A stretch of DNA of 64,000 nt from Flavivirga sp. 57AJ16 (GTDB lineage: Bacteria; Bacteroidota; Bacteroidia; Flavobacteriales; Flavobacteriaceae), in the NCBI RefSeq assembly GCF_028736925.1, contig NZ_JAQZAT010000007.1, positions 186,001 through 250,000 on the forward strand, in the 5' to 3' direction. The notes under the pieces are model-generated. The model saw nothing but the letters and a program-made list of their open reading frames with translations, did no database searches and was not told where the DNA came from. Shown here in pieces: positions 10,189 to 19,043 of this stretch (position 1 is its first letter; each line of letters opens with the position of its first letter). The position numbers and the translations under genes were made by a program.

Positions 10189-10220
10189 AATGTAATTGAT
10201 AGTATGTTTAAAATAATAAT

Positions 10221-10307
10221 ATGAAGAAAAAATATCTACTGAGTTTTCTCTTAATACTTTTTGGTGCTAAACCATGTTTTTATGAAACTCAACGTAAAGA
10301 GCTTTAA
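10221..10307 (+). pseudogene. Orphan signal-peptide-like mini-ORF
   Basis: An ATG frame of 28 codons starts MKKKYLLSFLLILFGA, a typical positively charged plus hydrophobic signal sequence, then stops after a short hydrophilic tail. It lies 27 bp before the next GH43 gene and points the same way. It may be what is left of a secreted enzyme gene lost from the PUL, or a chance frame. Confidence 0.3.
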
Positions 10308-10334
10308 AAATTTTAACCTTTAAATTATAAGAGA

Positions 10335-11318
10335 ATGAAATCTATTATTATCTATGCCATTATTTTACTTTCTACAATTCATATAGCTGCGCAGGAAAGA
10401 GAGGAAATATTTTATGCAGATCCAACTATATATATCGATGGAGGTAAGTATTATTTAACGGGTACTGGAGGAAGGAGAGGTGGGCCATCGGGTTTTTCTG
10501 TTTTGGAATCCAAAGACCTTAAAACTTGGACTGTGCCCGAAGTGGCAAATGACTCGGTTTATATGATTTTAACCAAGGGAGATCATACCTATGGTGAGAG
10601 AGGCTTTTGGGCACCACAAATATACAAAGAAGATAACACCTATTATCTATCATATACAGCCAATGAGCAAACCGTTTTGGCTCAGTCAAAGTCTGTATTG
10701 GGGACCTATAGACAAAAAGAGATTTTCCCTATAGATGGGTCTACAAAAAATATCGACTCATATGTTTTCAAAGACGATGATGGTAAATTTTACCTCTACC
10801 ATGTTCGATTTAATAAAGGAAATTACTTATGGGTGGCTGAGTTCGACCAGAAAAAGGGGGCCATCAAGCCCGAAACGCTAAAGAAGTGTTTTGATCAGAC
10901 TGAGCCATGGGAAGCTACCCCTAATTTTGAATCATCACCAATTATGGAAGGTCCGACCGTAATCAAATTAAGAGGTAAATATTATTTGTTTTATTCAGCC
11001 AACCACTTCAAGAATATCGATTACTCTGTTGGTTATGCAGTTTCTGATTCTCCATACGGGCCATGGGCTAAGCAAAAAAATAGCCCGATTATTCACAGAT
11101 CCATTGTTGGAGAAAACGGTTCTGGTCATGGTGATTTTTTCGAAGGCTTAGATGGTCAATGGTATTATGTATATCACGTTCACTTTAGTGAAAACCAGGT
11201 AAGCCCTAGAAGAACACGAATAGTTCCTGTAATCAAGGCGTGGGATGCAAAAACAGGTATCTATAAATTCAATGTGAAATCGAATGCGGTCATTAAACCC
11301 GCACTGGTAAAAAAATGA
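10335..11318 (+). CDS. Glycoside hydrolase family 43, secreted
   Basis: Five-bladed propeller hydrolase, 327 residues, with a signal peptide ending near AAQ20. The GH43 catalytic triad is clear: D29 in the ADPT motif (base), D141 in NIDSYVF (pKa modulator) and E205 in MEGPTVI (acid). Family members are mainly alpha-L-arabinofuranosidases, beta-xylosidases and galactanases acting on side chains or oligomers. The subfamily cannot be assigned by eye. It has no C-terminal accessory domain, but a decayed concanavalin-like tail overlaps its stop (ATGA), suggesting that a second gene or domain once followed directly. Confidence 0.88.
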   Translation: MKSIIIYAIILLSTIHIAAQEREEIFYADPTIYIDGGKYYLTGTGGRRGGPSGFSVLESKDLKTWTVPEVANDSVYMILTKGDHTYGERGFWAPQIYKEDNTYYLSYTANEQTVLAQSKSVLGTYRQKEIFPIDGSTKNIDSYVFKDDDGKFYLYHVRFNKGNYLWVAEFDQKKGAIKPETLKKCFDQTEPWEATPNFESSPIMEGPTVIKLRGKYYLFYSANHFKNIDYSVGYAVSDSPYGPWAKQKNSPIIHRSIVGENGSGHGDFFEGLDGQWYYVYHVHFSENQVSPRRTRIVPVIKAWDAKTGIYKFNVKSNAVIKPALVKK

Positions 11319-11522
11319 TGCCGTTGTTAGAAGATTTGTACCACCTCAAAGTAAAAGTCATTGGTAATAAGATTCGTGTTTTTGATGATGATATGGAAAA
11401 CGCTATTTTGGAGTATGAAGATGTATTTCCCTTCATGGGAGGAGGTAGGTTTTAGGTCTAATCTGACTACTGCATTATTTGATAACCTAACAGTAAAAAT
11501 TGATTGGATTTCACTGAAATAA
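11315..11522 (+). pseudogene. Frameshifted remnant of a concanavalin A-like (LamG/GH16-fold) domain
   Basis: From the ATG at 11315 the frame reads YHLKVKVIGNKIRVF, then PFMGGGRF and a stop at 11453. Removing one T from the tttt run (11450-11453) restores a frame that continues RSNLTTALFDNLTVKI to a stop at 11520-11522. The pattern (YxLKVxVxGNxIxVF... GxxGLxTxxxxFDNLxV) is the end of the jelly-roll domain found in many carbohydrate enzymes. Only about 68 residues of the domain remain, so this is a broken 3' end rather than a working gene. Confidence 0.6.
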
Positions 11523-11624
11523 TACCTTGATATCATAGCACATATAAAACCGTTAAAAATAAAAACCATGATGCTAAATACATCATTACACAATTAATTT
11601 ATTAATAAACCTTTAAAAAAAGAC

Positions 11625-12716
11625 ATGAAAAATTTATACTATTTACTTGCCGTTTTATGCCTTGTTAGCTGTAATACAAAAACCGATAAAGAAGTTAAGA
11701 AAACTGAAACCATTATAGAGGAAAAGCCAAAAATCTGGACACTAGAACAAGCTCAAACTTGGAACAATGAAAACGGATGGCTGCGAGGTAGTAATTTTAA
11801 CCCCAGCACGGCTATTAACCAATTAGATACATGGCAAGCTGAGACATTCGACCCAGAGACCATTAATAGAGAGTTAGGTTGGGCAGAGGATATAGGTTTG
11901 AATTGCATGCGGGTTTATCTCCACCACCTTGCATGGGAAGTAGATAAAGAAGGTTTAAAAAAACGAATAAATAAGTATTTGGAAATTGCGGATAGTCATA
12001 AAATAAAAACAATTTTTGTGTTTTTCGATGATTGTTGGAACCCTACATATCAATCGGGAAAACAACCAGATCCAAAGCCTGGTGTGCATAATTCAGGTTG
12101 GGTGAGGGATCCAGGTGAATTAATTTTTTTAGATGAAAACCTGATGCCTCTTTTAGAAGAATATGTAAAGGATATTTTAACGACTTTTAAAGACGACAAG
12201 AGAATCGTTCTTTGGGATTTATACAATGAGCCAGGAAACAACAATCTAAAAAATAGTTCAATGCCCTTGCTTCGTAATGTTTTTAAATGGGCATGGGAAG
12301 TACGTCCATCACAACCAATCTCTGCAGGTGTATGGAGAAAGGACTTGACCGAATTAAATAAATTTCAAATAGAAAATTCGGATATCATAACTTATCATAA
12401 TTATAGAGGGCCTAAAGCTCATCAAGAGGCTATTGATAGTTTAAAAAAGTACAATCGACCCCTTGTATGTACCGAGTATATGGCAAGAAGAAATAATAGT
12501 TTATTTCAAAATATTATGCCCATACTTGCCAAAGAAAATGTAGGAGCAATTAATTGGGGCTTGGTTGCAGGAAAATCAAACACAAAATATGCTTGGGATG
12601 AACCAATTCCAGATGGCAGTGAACCGGAACTTTGGTTTCATGAAATTTTTCATCCAGATGGAACACCTTATAAACAGGAAGAAGTTGATTTAATCAAAAG
12701 CTTAACTCTAAAATAA
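11625..12716 (+). CDS. Clan-A (GH5-like) TIM-barrel glycoside hydrolase, lipoprotein
   Basis: 363-residue lipoprotein (LVSC, Cys16) with a cellulase-type TIM barrel. The acid/base is E202 in the DLYNEPGN motif at the end of strand 4, and the likely nucleophile is E284 in VCTEYMAR (strand 7). MRVYLHHLAW and ITYHNYRG fill the other conserved barrel positions. Close relatives are usually annotated as 1,4-beta-xylanase or cellulase-family glycosyl hydrolase. The fold and retaining mechanism are well supported, the substrate is not. It is the last intact gene of the PUL, and its surface lipidation suggests action on polymer or large oligomers before SusCD uptake. Confidence 0.85.
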   Translation: MKNLYYLLAVLCLVSCNTKTDKEVKKTETIIEEKPKIWTLEQAQTWNNENGWLRGSNFNPSTAINQLDTWQAETFDPETINRELGWAEDIGLNCMRVYLHHLAWEVDKEGLKKRINKYLEIADSHKIKTIFVFFDDCWNPTYQSGKQPDPKPGVHNSGWVRDPGELIFLDENLMPLLEEYVKDILTTFKDDKRIVLWDLYNEPGNNNLKNSSMPLLRNVFKWAWEVRPSQPISAGVWRKDLTELNKFQIENSDIITYHNYRGPKAHQEAIDSLKKYNRPLVCTEYMARRNNSLFQNIMPILAKENVGAINWGLVAGKSNTKYAWDEPIPDGSEPELWFHEIFHPDGTPYKQEEVDLIKSLTLK

Positions 12717-13013
12717 GTTCATTTTAATCAAAAATAAATGTTTTTAAAATTATAAAAATAGAGAAACTAATTATCATCAGTTTTGATATATGAATTTTTA
12801 GGGGTAGGGTTATGGGGTTCTAGAGACAAAAAGACATCAAAAAAAACGCCGAAGATTATTCTTTGGACAGCAAGTCTTTGCCATGGAGGGCCATCGGTGC
12901 ATCACTTATTGCATCAGAAAGTAACTAGTACAAACTACATCCAATTAAATCAATTTCAAATAAAGAGGAAATCGTTATGTTACCTTATTTGGACTGAGGT
13001 ATATCCAAACGAA
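12717..13013 (+). pseudogene. Degenerate coding remnant of unknown identity
   Basis: Between the GH5-like gene and convergent pckA, one plus-strand frame reads coding-like fragments (SLPWRAIGASLIASESN, a stop, then KLHPIKSISNKEEIVMLPYL, a stop). The composition looks like real protein rather than random AT-rich DNA. I do not recognise the family. It is probably the eroded 3' end of another PUL gene. Confidence 0.3.
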
Positions 13014-14576
13014 TTAATGTCGAATAGGCCCTGCATTTATGATTGCTTGGTTTGTTTCAGACTCAAAATTTTTAAAGTTATTTTGAAATTCGCCAGCAAG
13101 TTCATAAGCCTTTTTGTAATAAGCTTCATCATTGTTCCAAGTTTGTCTTGGACTTAATACACTATCTGGAACATTTGGACACTTTCTTGGTTGGGCTACT
13201 TTAAAGACACTATGGGTATGATAATCTTTAGGATTAATATCAGGGAAATACCCGCTCAAAACGGCATTAATCATTGCTCTCGTGTATTTTAACTCCATGC
13301 GTTTGCCAACTCCATAAGGTCCACCAGTCCAACCTGTATTAATTAACCATACTTTAACTCCTGTCTCTTTAATTTTATTATTTAGCATATTTGCATAAAC
13401 AGATGGGTGTAAAGGCATAAATGGAGCTCCAAAACAGGCTGAAAACTCTGGTTGCGGTTCTTGTATGCCTTCTTCCGTTCCTGAGATTTTAGCTGTATAG
13501 CCCGATATAAAATGATAGGCCGCTTGCTCTGGGGTCAATTGGGACATGGGAGGGAGAACGCCAAAAGCATCTGCTGTCAAAAAAAAGATGTATTTTGGGT
13601 TATTGCCAATGGATGGTATTTGGATATTCTCGATATGGGAAATTGGGTAGCTAACTCTCGTATTTTTTGTAATGGCACTATTGGAATAATCAACATGGCC
13701 TTCATTGTCTATGATGACATTTTCTAATAAAGCTCCTTTTTTTATAGCACCAAAAATCTCAGGTTCTTTAGATGCTTCAAGATTAATTACTTTTGCATAG
13801 CATCCTCCTTCAAAGTTAAAAATTTTATTTTCGGGAGTCCAGCCATGTTCATCATCACCAATTAGTTTTCGTTTTGCATCGGTAGATAGCGTGGTTTTAC
13901 CTGTACCACTCAAACCAAAAAATATAGCCGTTTCACCATTGTTGCCTACATTGGCACTACAGTGCATCGGTAGCACATTTTTTTGGATAGGAAGTATAAA
14001 ATTAAAAACAGAAAACATGCCTTTTTTAATTTCACCTGTATATCCAGTACCTCCAATTAAAATTATTTTTTCAGTAAAATTAATGATTGAAAAATTTTCA
14101 TTGCTTGTGCCATGCTTTTCGGGAATGGCTTTAAACCCAGGGGCATTATATATGACCCATTCAGCTTTAAAATTTTCTAACTCTGAAGCCGTAGGTTCTA
14201 TAAACATATTTCGAATAAATAAATCGCTCCAGCTATATTCAGCATACGTTTTTATAGAAACTTGGTAATTGGCGTCTGCTCCTAAAAAAGAATCTCTTAT
14301 GAATACCTCCTTATCATTAAAATAATCTAACATGTCTACTTTAAGGTTATGGAAGTGTAAACTTGAAAAGGGAATATTAACAGCGCCCCACCAAACCTTA
14401 TCTTTTGTTAAGGAGTCTTTAACTATATAGCGATCCTTTGGGGATCTACCCGTAAAGCTGCCCGTTTTAATGGCCAGAACACCGTTATATGTTAGGTCTT
14501 CGTTTAACTTATTGACACTATGGTTAATCAAATTTGTTTCTGATTCTTGGTAATGGTGTTTTTTAGAAAAACTCAT
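13014..14576 (-). CDS. pckA: Phosphoenolpyruvate carboxykinase (ATP)
   Basis: Catalyses oxaloacetate + ATP to PEP + CO2 + ADP, the entry to gluconeogenesis from TCA-cycle acids (EC 4.1.1.49). The 520 residues are standard length. Motifs seen: RSPKDRY (44-50, substrate loop), the P-loop GLSGTGKTTLS (221-231), the metal-binding LIGDDEHGW (to 246), and the C-terminal LINTGWTGGPYG plus RMELKYTRAMI. It is transcribed in the same direction as the SusCD/esterase/dicarboxylate-transporter locus, 232 bp downstream of its last gene, probably from its own promoter. A metabolic link (C4 acids imported, then converted to PEP) is plausible but inferred. Confidence 0.97.
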   Translation of the reverse strand: MSFSKKHHYQESETNLINHSVNKLNEDLTYNGVLAIKTGSFTGRSPKDRYIVKDSLTKDKVWWGAVNIPFSSLHFHNLKVDMLDYFNDKEVFIRDSFLGADANYQVSIKTYAEYSWSDLFIRNMFIEPTASELENFKAEWVIYNAPGFKAIPEKHGTSNENFSIINFTEKIILIGGTGYTGEIKKGMFSVFNFILPIQKNVLPMHCSANVGNNGETAIFFGLSGTGKTTLSTDAKRKLIGDDEHGWTPENKIFNFEGGCYAKVINLEASKEPEIFGAIKKGALLENVIIDNEGHVDYSNSAITKNTRVSYPISHIENIQIPSIGNNPKYIFFLTADAFGVLPPMSQLTPEQAAYHFISGYTAKISGTEEGIQEPQPEFSACFGAPFMPLHPSVYANMLNNKIKETGVKVWLINTGWTGGPYGVGKRMELKYTRAMINAVLSGYFPDINPKDYHTHSVFKVAQPRKCPNVPDSVLSPRQTWNNDEAYYKKAYELAGEFQNNFKNFESETNQAIINAGPIRH

Positions 14577-14808
14577 TTTGAATATATTTATAAATATTAG
14601 TATAATCCTTGAGGAATAAAACCACCTTTTATAGCTTAAGGTGATTTTAAATGTTGCATTGAAAAGTATAGCTGTTGTAGAGTATTATCTTTTTATAAAA
14701 GTTGATAATCTTAAAGTACTGAAGTTGATTTAGACAGATTCATTTCCTTTTGGAATTTATATTGAAGACCTAGAAAGCATGTAAATGAATGGCTCTTTTA
14801 TAATAATT

Positions 14809-15696
14809 TTACCTGATTATTATTTTATTGGTTGAAGAACGACCACTTATTGAAACTTTTAATATGTACAGCCCAGAACCAACAGAACTAACGTTCAGCA
14901 CATCGGAGTTTAATTGCGTATTCAAAACATTTCTTCCCATGACATCAAATAGCTCTACATTTTTAACTGTAGACAAAGTAGAGCTAATATTTACAATGCC
15001 ATTATTTATAGGGTTAGGGTATATGGTCAATTCTGGTTTAGAAAAGGTTTCGGTAGATAGTGTCCAACCAGAACCAGAACCTAGAGGATAAGTGCCTCCC
15101 AAACCGTTTAAAAAAGCTTCTATTCCAGCTCCTCCTTGGCATGCTGTTAATCCATCAAGGGAGTTTTTTCCACTATAATCCCAATGATTCTCGTTCCATG
15201 TGCCATCTTCCATACCTGATTTTCTTGATACTACTGAATCATCATGCTCCCATATGGTATCATCATCGGCATCGGTATCTGTTTTGCCAAATTGACTTAC
15301 CACATTGCCGTTTAAAACTACTTGATATCCATCATCGCCATTTGTAGAAGTGCTGGTTAAAATAGTATTGAAACCCGCCATAGCACTATTAGTTTCAAAA
15401 ACCACACCTGGGAATTCTGCCTGCATTAAACCTAAGTCCCTAATAATGTAAACAAATTTATTGGAAATTACCCCAAAGCCTGAAACGTCTATTTGATTAT
15501 CAGACCACAAACCTCCATTTAACATGTAATTTAAAACCACTTCCGTGCTAAAATCAACAGTCCCATCAACATATAGTTCTACAGATTTAACAAACGGGTC
15601 TGAACAATCAGCTTCAATAATTTTAGTTATAGTGACATTTTTTTGAGCAAAACTCGTAAATGACATTAAAAAAAGTAAAAAACAAAGTTTTTTCAT
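14809..15696 (-). CDS. T9SS-sorted secreted protein with a lamin-tail-like domain
   Basis: 295-residue exported protein: signal peptide ending near FAQ18, a central domain about 20-215, and a C-terminal type IX sorting domain (about 222-295, LTIYPNPINNG ... GSGLYILKV ... NKIIIR) that sends it to the cell surface or medium. The central domain (VELYVDG, NGDDGYQVVLNG, WNENHWDYSG, SLDGLTACQGG) resembles the two repeats in the lipoprotein at 17228-19003 (NGDDAIELF, TWTYGGIDC) and is probably the same lamin-tail-like fold. It is the last gene of the minus-strand SusCD locus. The function is unknown; binding or attachment is likely. Confidence 0.75.
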   Translation of the reverse strand: MKKLCFLLFLMSFTSFAQKNVTITKIIEADCSDPFVKSVELYVDGTVDFSTEVVLNYMLNGGLWSDNQIDVSGFGVISNKFVYIIRDLGLMQAEFPGVVFETNSAMAGFNTILTSTSTNGDDGYQVVLNGNVVSQFGKTDTDADDDTIWEHDDSVVSRKSGMEDGTWNENHWDYSGKNSLDGLTACQGGAGIEAFLNGLGGTYPLGSGSGWTLSTETFSKPELTIYPNPINNGIVNISSTLSTVKNVELFDVMGRNVLNTQLNSDVLNVSSVGSGLYILKVSISGRSSTNKIIIR

Positions 15697-15787
15697 AATA
15701 ATTGAATTTAAGTTTAATAGGTTATAAAAAAATAAGGGACATTAGGCTGTCTTTCAATCTATCTTCACAAGATTATAGCTTCAAAAA

Positions 15788-17164
15788 TTATTGACGATCA
15801 ATTAAGTATTGTTTAAACTCAGAGGAGTTATACATACCATTGGCATCATGCCCTACATTATTAACAATGATTTTTTCATGGTTATTTGTTGCCCCATAAA
15901 AAGTTTGCATATATAAGTAAATGTTTTCGCCTCGTTTTAATCGGTTTTCTCCTAAAAGTGTGGCTTGACAATCTGTTGTGTTCAATGAGCCCTCGGTCGA
16001 GGTGTCATTACTGCCCAATAAATACGTTGTTTTTCTGGTTACTTGTTGCTCAGTTATTACAGACTGCTCAATACCATCGAGATATGGTATTGAAAATGCA
16101 TATCCATAAGGCCAAAAATCATACCCCGAACAACCTGTAGGTGTTATAAATTGTTGTGAGTTTTCATCATATCTTAACCCATCTGGATAATAAAAATATT
16201 GATTATTAGCGATGCTGTATTCAAAATTAATATCTGCATAGGTATTTTCGGCTCTATTGGCCAAAGCATAATGTTGTACAAACGCTGCTCCAGAAGAATG
16301 TCCTGTTACAAATATGGTTGTTAAATTTGGGAAATTACCTGAAGCAACTATCTTTTCAATGATAGCATCTATAACTGTGAACGAACTTATAGAAGCACTG
16401 GGATTACTCGAATTTGCACCTTCTCTCCATCCATTATCCCAATATAAATCATTGCCGGTTGCTGCTGAACTATCTTTAAAATATGGCGATATAAATAATG
16501 TGTTTTCCTCCATATCAAGACTTTTTAAGGAAGAAGCCATATATGAGAAATAATCGTTTGCATTTCTTTGTAGACCATGTACAACAATAACGAGCTGGTT
16601 TATTGAATTGTAAGTAAAAGCTGAATCATCTATAAAATCATAATTACTATACATGTCAAAATCGAATTCTGCTCCAGAACCATTAGTTAACGGCATCGAT
16701 TGTATACAAGCATCGCTTCCGTTTAAACAGGGTGTTTTTCCTAAGTTGGTTACATAAGATAGTGCTATGCCACTTTGAAAAAATTCTCCATTTGGACCTA
16801 AATCACCTGATGGTATTGATAAATTATATATTGCATTAACTTCCATTTGAGCAAGCATTATTGTTGCCTTTGTGGTAGCATTCGAATATGAAATTGTATA
16901 ATCAAGCGCTACAGATCCATCTGTTATTGAAAGTAATCCTTCAAATTTAGAAGGTTCAATTTGTGAGGAAAAGGCGATCTCTATAATTGAATTTACGGGG
17001 ATGTTTATGGCACCGTCTTCAAGGGGATTGCCATTTGCAGTGATGGACAAAACGGACAATGAGAGCAAATTATTGTCATCATCATTACAGCCAACCAAAA
17101 ATGATAAGCAGAAAATGAATGAAAATACACGAACCCTATTAAAAATATTTCTTGTTGTATTCAT
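15788..17164 (-). CDS. Surface lipoprotein with Big_5 domain and alpha/beta-hydrolase domain
   Basis: 458-residue lipoprotein (LVGC, Cys26). An Ig-like Big_5 domain spans about 35-140. The rest is an alpha/beta-hydrolase: oxyanion HG (196-197), nucleophile elbow GHSSG with S290, and likely acid D387 (LGSNDTST) and base H439 (VGHDANG), in the order expected for an esterase or lipase. Several Cys (146, 153, 345, 399) may form disulfides. Big_5 domains often link surface enzymes to their substrate. It lies between two lamin-tail-domain proteins in the SusCD locus. Likely a surface esterase; the substrate could be a polyester, an acylated glycan or a lipid. Confidence 0.75.
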   Translation of the reverse strand: MNTTRNIFNRVRVFSFIFCLSFLVGCNDDDNNLLSLSVLSITANGNPLEDGAINIPVNSIIEIAFSSQIEPSKFEGLLSITDGSVALDYTISYSNATTKATIMLAQMEVNAIYNLSIPSGDLGPNGEFFQSGIALSYVTNLGKTPCLNGSDACIQSMPLTNGSGAEFDFDMYSNYDFIDDSAFTYNSINQLVIVVHGLQRNANDYFSYMASSLKSLDMEENTLFISPYFKDSSAATGNDLYWDNGWREGANSSNPSASISSFTVIDAIIEKIVASGNFPNLTTIFVTGHSSGAAFVQHYALANRAENTYADINFEYSIANNQYFYYPDGLRYDENSQQFITPTGCSGYDFWPYGYAFSIPYLDGIEQSVITEQQVTRKTTYLLGSNDTSTEGSLNTTDCQATLLGENRLKRGENIYLYMQTFYGATNNHEKIIVNNVGHDANGMYNSSEFKQYLIDRQ

Positions 17165-17227
17165 AAAGTATTTTATTTATAAGATGTAACCCTATTTAGT
17201 TACCATGACTTAAGTTTATAATTCAAA

Positions 17228-19003
17228 TTAATTACAAGCAGGATAGACACATGCTGAACTTTGTGTGCTTGTTGAACCAGCTGCACAATCTATACCGCCT
17301 GTTATCCAATTACCATTTAGTTTATAGCCCCAAGAACCTTCATAATCCCAACTTTGTCCTGTGCCATCTACATTCGCATCACCATAGGTTTCAATAACAT
17401 CATTACCTTGAAAAAGTTCTATGGCATCGTCACCATTTTGATTCATTGAGCCAGTCTCAATGATATGCTCAAAACTATTGATACATGATCCAAAATAACC
17501 AGCAATTGTGGCTTGTTCTCTTGCTAAAAGAATATCATCTCCCTCTGATACGGACATCACAGGAAAAGTGAATTCTATGCCATCGGTTCCACCGCCATTA
17601 TTGGCAACACCTATACTGTACAAGCTTAAATCTGCAATATTTTTTTGTGCTTTTAAATGCACAGCCTTACCACCATTAGTACCACTTCCATCCCAGGAAA
17701 TTGCCATTATACCTTGAAGTGTTAATGCAGGTGAACAAATGGGGTATACACAAGCAGAACCCTGCGAGGTTGTAGAGCCTATTGAACAATCTATGCCTCC
17801 ATAAGTCCAAGTGCCATTAAACTTATAGGCCCATGAGCCACTATATTCCCATACCTCACCGGTTCCATCAATATCGGCATCTCCATAGGTTTCAATAACC
17901 GTAGTGCCACTGAACAATTCTATAGCATCATCTCCGTTTTGACTAATGGATGTATTTGCCTGGAGTATATGTTCAAATTCGCTATTACAACCACCAAAAT
18001 AAGCTGAAATCAATGTAGGCTCCCTAGCTACAAGAATATCGTCTCCAGCAGAAACTGATTGCGCAGGAAAAGTATACTCTATACCATTAGTACCACCGCC
18101 ATTATTGGCAACGCCCAAACCATATATGCTCAAATCTGCAATATCTTGATTTACAATTAAATGAATAGCTTTTCCGTCATTACTACCCGATCCATCCCAA
18201 GTTAAAGCCATAATACCCTTTAATGATATTGCCGGTAATTGCTCTTTTAATAGGATTGTTAACTCTTGGGAGTCACTATTTGCGTTTACCACACTACTCA
18301 GCGATAAGGATATAGTTTCATCTCCTTCATTTTCACCATCCACTATTGTGGTTAAAGAAATAGTTGCAGATGTGCTTCCTGCGGGGATAGTGATATCCAG
18401 ACTGCCATTAACATTATAATCTAAAGCTTCTGATGCCGTTCCTCCTAACACAATAGTTGCTGTGACATCATCTTGAGATACTTTATCAAGACCAGCTGTT
18501 ATAATTGCTGTACTGCCATCTTCCTCTAAATCTGTTACGTCGCTTGAAAGACTTAATACTGGTGGTACAAAAGCAGCTGTTGTAAAACTAAGCGATAAAG
18601 ATGCTTCTAAAGATTCTCCTGTTAAACCATAATCACCAGCTGGTAGCATTAAGGTATAAGTTGTTTCATAATCCAAAGAACTGGTTGGAATTATTGTAAT
18701 TGTTGAATTTGTATTAGAAAAATCCAAAGTGTAATCTACTGCTCCAGAAGTTGAGCTAAATGTTAGGGAAGATGAGAGTAAATCGGTTTTTAGTGTATGT
18801 GAAAAAATAATTTCTATGGTAGCGTTTATATTTACATTTTCTATGCCATTAACAAACTTTACACCATTAATGGTTTTAGCCATCGCTGCTATGGTATTGT
18901 CAACAATAGTAGTAGTATCATCGTCTTCACACCCTACAATTAACGTAGAAAGTAATCCCAAAGGGATAAGAAAGTAAAAAGTAATTTTTTTAATGAATTT
19001 CAT
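17228..19003 (-). CDS. Lipoprotein with Big_5, Calx-beta and two lamin-tail-like domains
   Basis: 591-residue surface lipoprotein (IVGC, Cys25) built only of adhesion-type modules: Big_5 (about 38-140), a Calx-beta-like domain (about 150-250, AIITAGLDKVSQDDVTATIV ... NEGDETISLSL), then two repeats of about 160 residues (about 262-425 and 426-591). Each repeat carries LKGIMALTWDGSGSN or its like, GVANNGGGT, SAGDDILVARE, QNGDDAIELF and GGIDC. The repeats resemble lamin-tail domains. No catalytic motif is seen. It probably binds the substrate or anchors partner enzymes. It lies directly downstream of the DASS transporter (40-bp gap). Confidence 0.7.
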   Translation of the reverse strand: MKFIKKITFYFLIPLGLLSTLIVGCEDDDTTTIVDNTIAAMAKTINGVKFVNGIENVNINATIEIIFSHTLKTDLLSSSLTFSSTSGAVDYTLDFSNTNSTITIIPTSSLDYETTYTLMLPAGDYGLTGESLEASLSLSFTTAAFVPPVLSLSSDVTDLEEDGSTAIITAGLDKVSQDDVTATIVLGGTASEALDYNVNGSLDITIPAGSTSATISLTTIVDGENEGDETISLSLSSVVNANSDSQELTILLKEQLPAISLKGIMALTWDGSGSNDGKAIHLIVNQDIADLSIYGLGVANNGGGTNGIEYTFPAQSVSAGDDILVAREPTLISAYFGGCNSEFEHILQANTSISQNGDDAIELFSGTTVIETYGDADIDGTGEVWEYSGSWAYKFNGTWTYGGIDCSIGSTTSQGSACVYPICSPALTLQGIMAISWDGSGTNGGKAVHLKAQKNIADLSLYSIGVANNGGGTDGIEFTFPVMSVSEGDDILLAREQATIAGYFGSCINSFEHIIETGSMNQNGDDAIELFQGNDVIETYGDANVDGTGQSWDYEGSWGYKLNGNWITGGIDCAAGSTSTQSSACVYPACN

Positions 19004-19043
19004 GATATGTTTAGTTTTAGTTTTTTTAATATTTCTTTTCGAT

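Larger units (their letters stand above)
10007..10334. other. Spacer with element A and a possible signal-peptide remnant
   Basis: This 328-bp gap between the two propeller enzymes contains element A (10019-10188) and a 28-codon reading frame that looks like an orphan signal peptide (10221-10307). Nothing else is recognised. Confidence 0.6.

Noticed and set aside
12783-13157. 124-residue plus-strand frame overlapping the pckA end
   Set aside because: Its second half lies antisense within pckA, and the sequence has no domain-like pattern. Another frame of the same region is more protein-like but broken.
14577-14808. pckA as the last gene of the SusCD operon
   Set aside because: A 232-bp gap separates it from the T9SS gene, which is more than the spacing within the locus, so only a functional link is suggested, not cotranscription.
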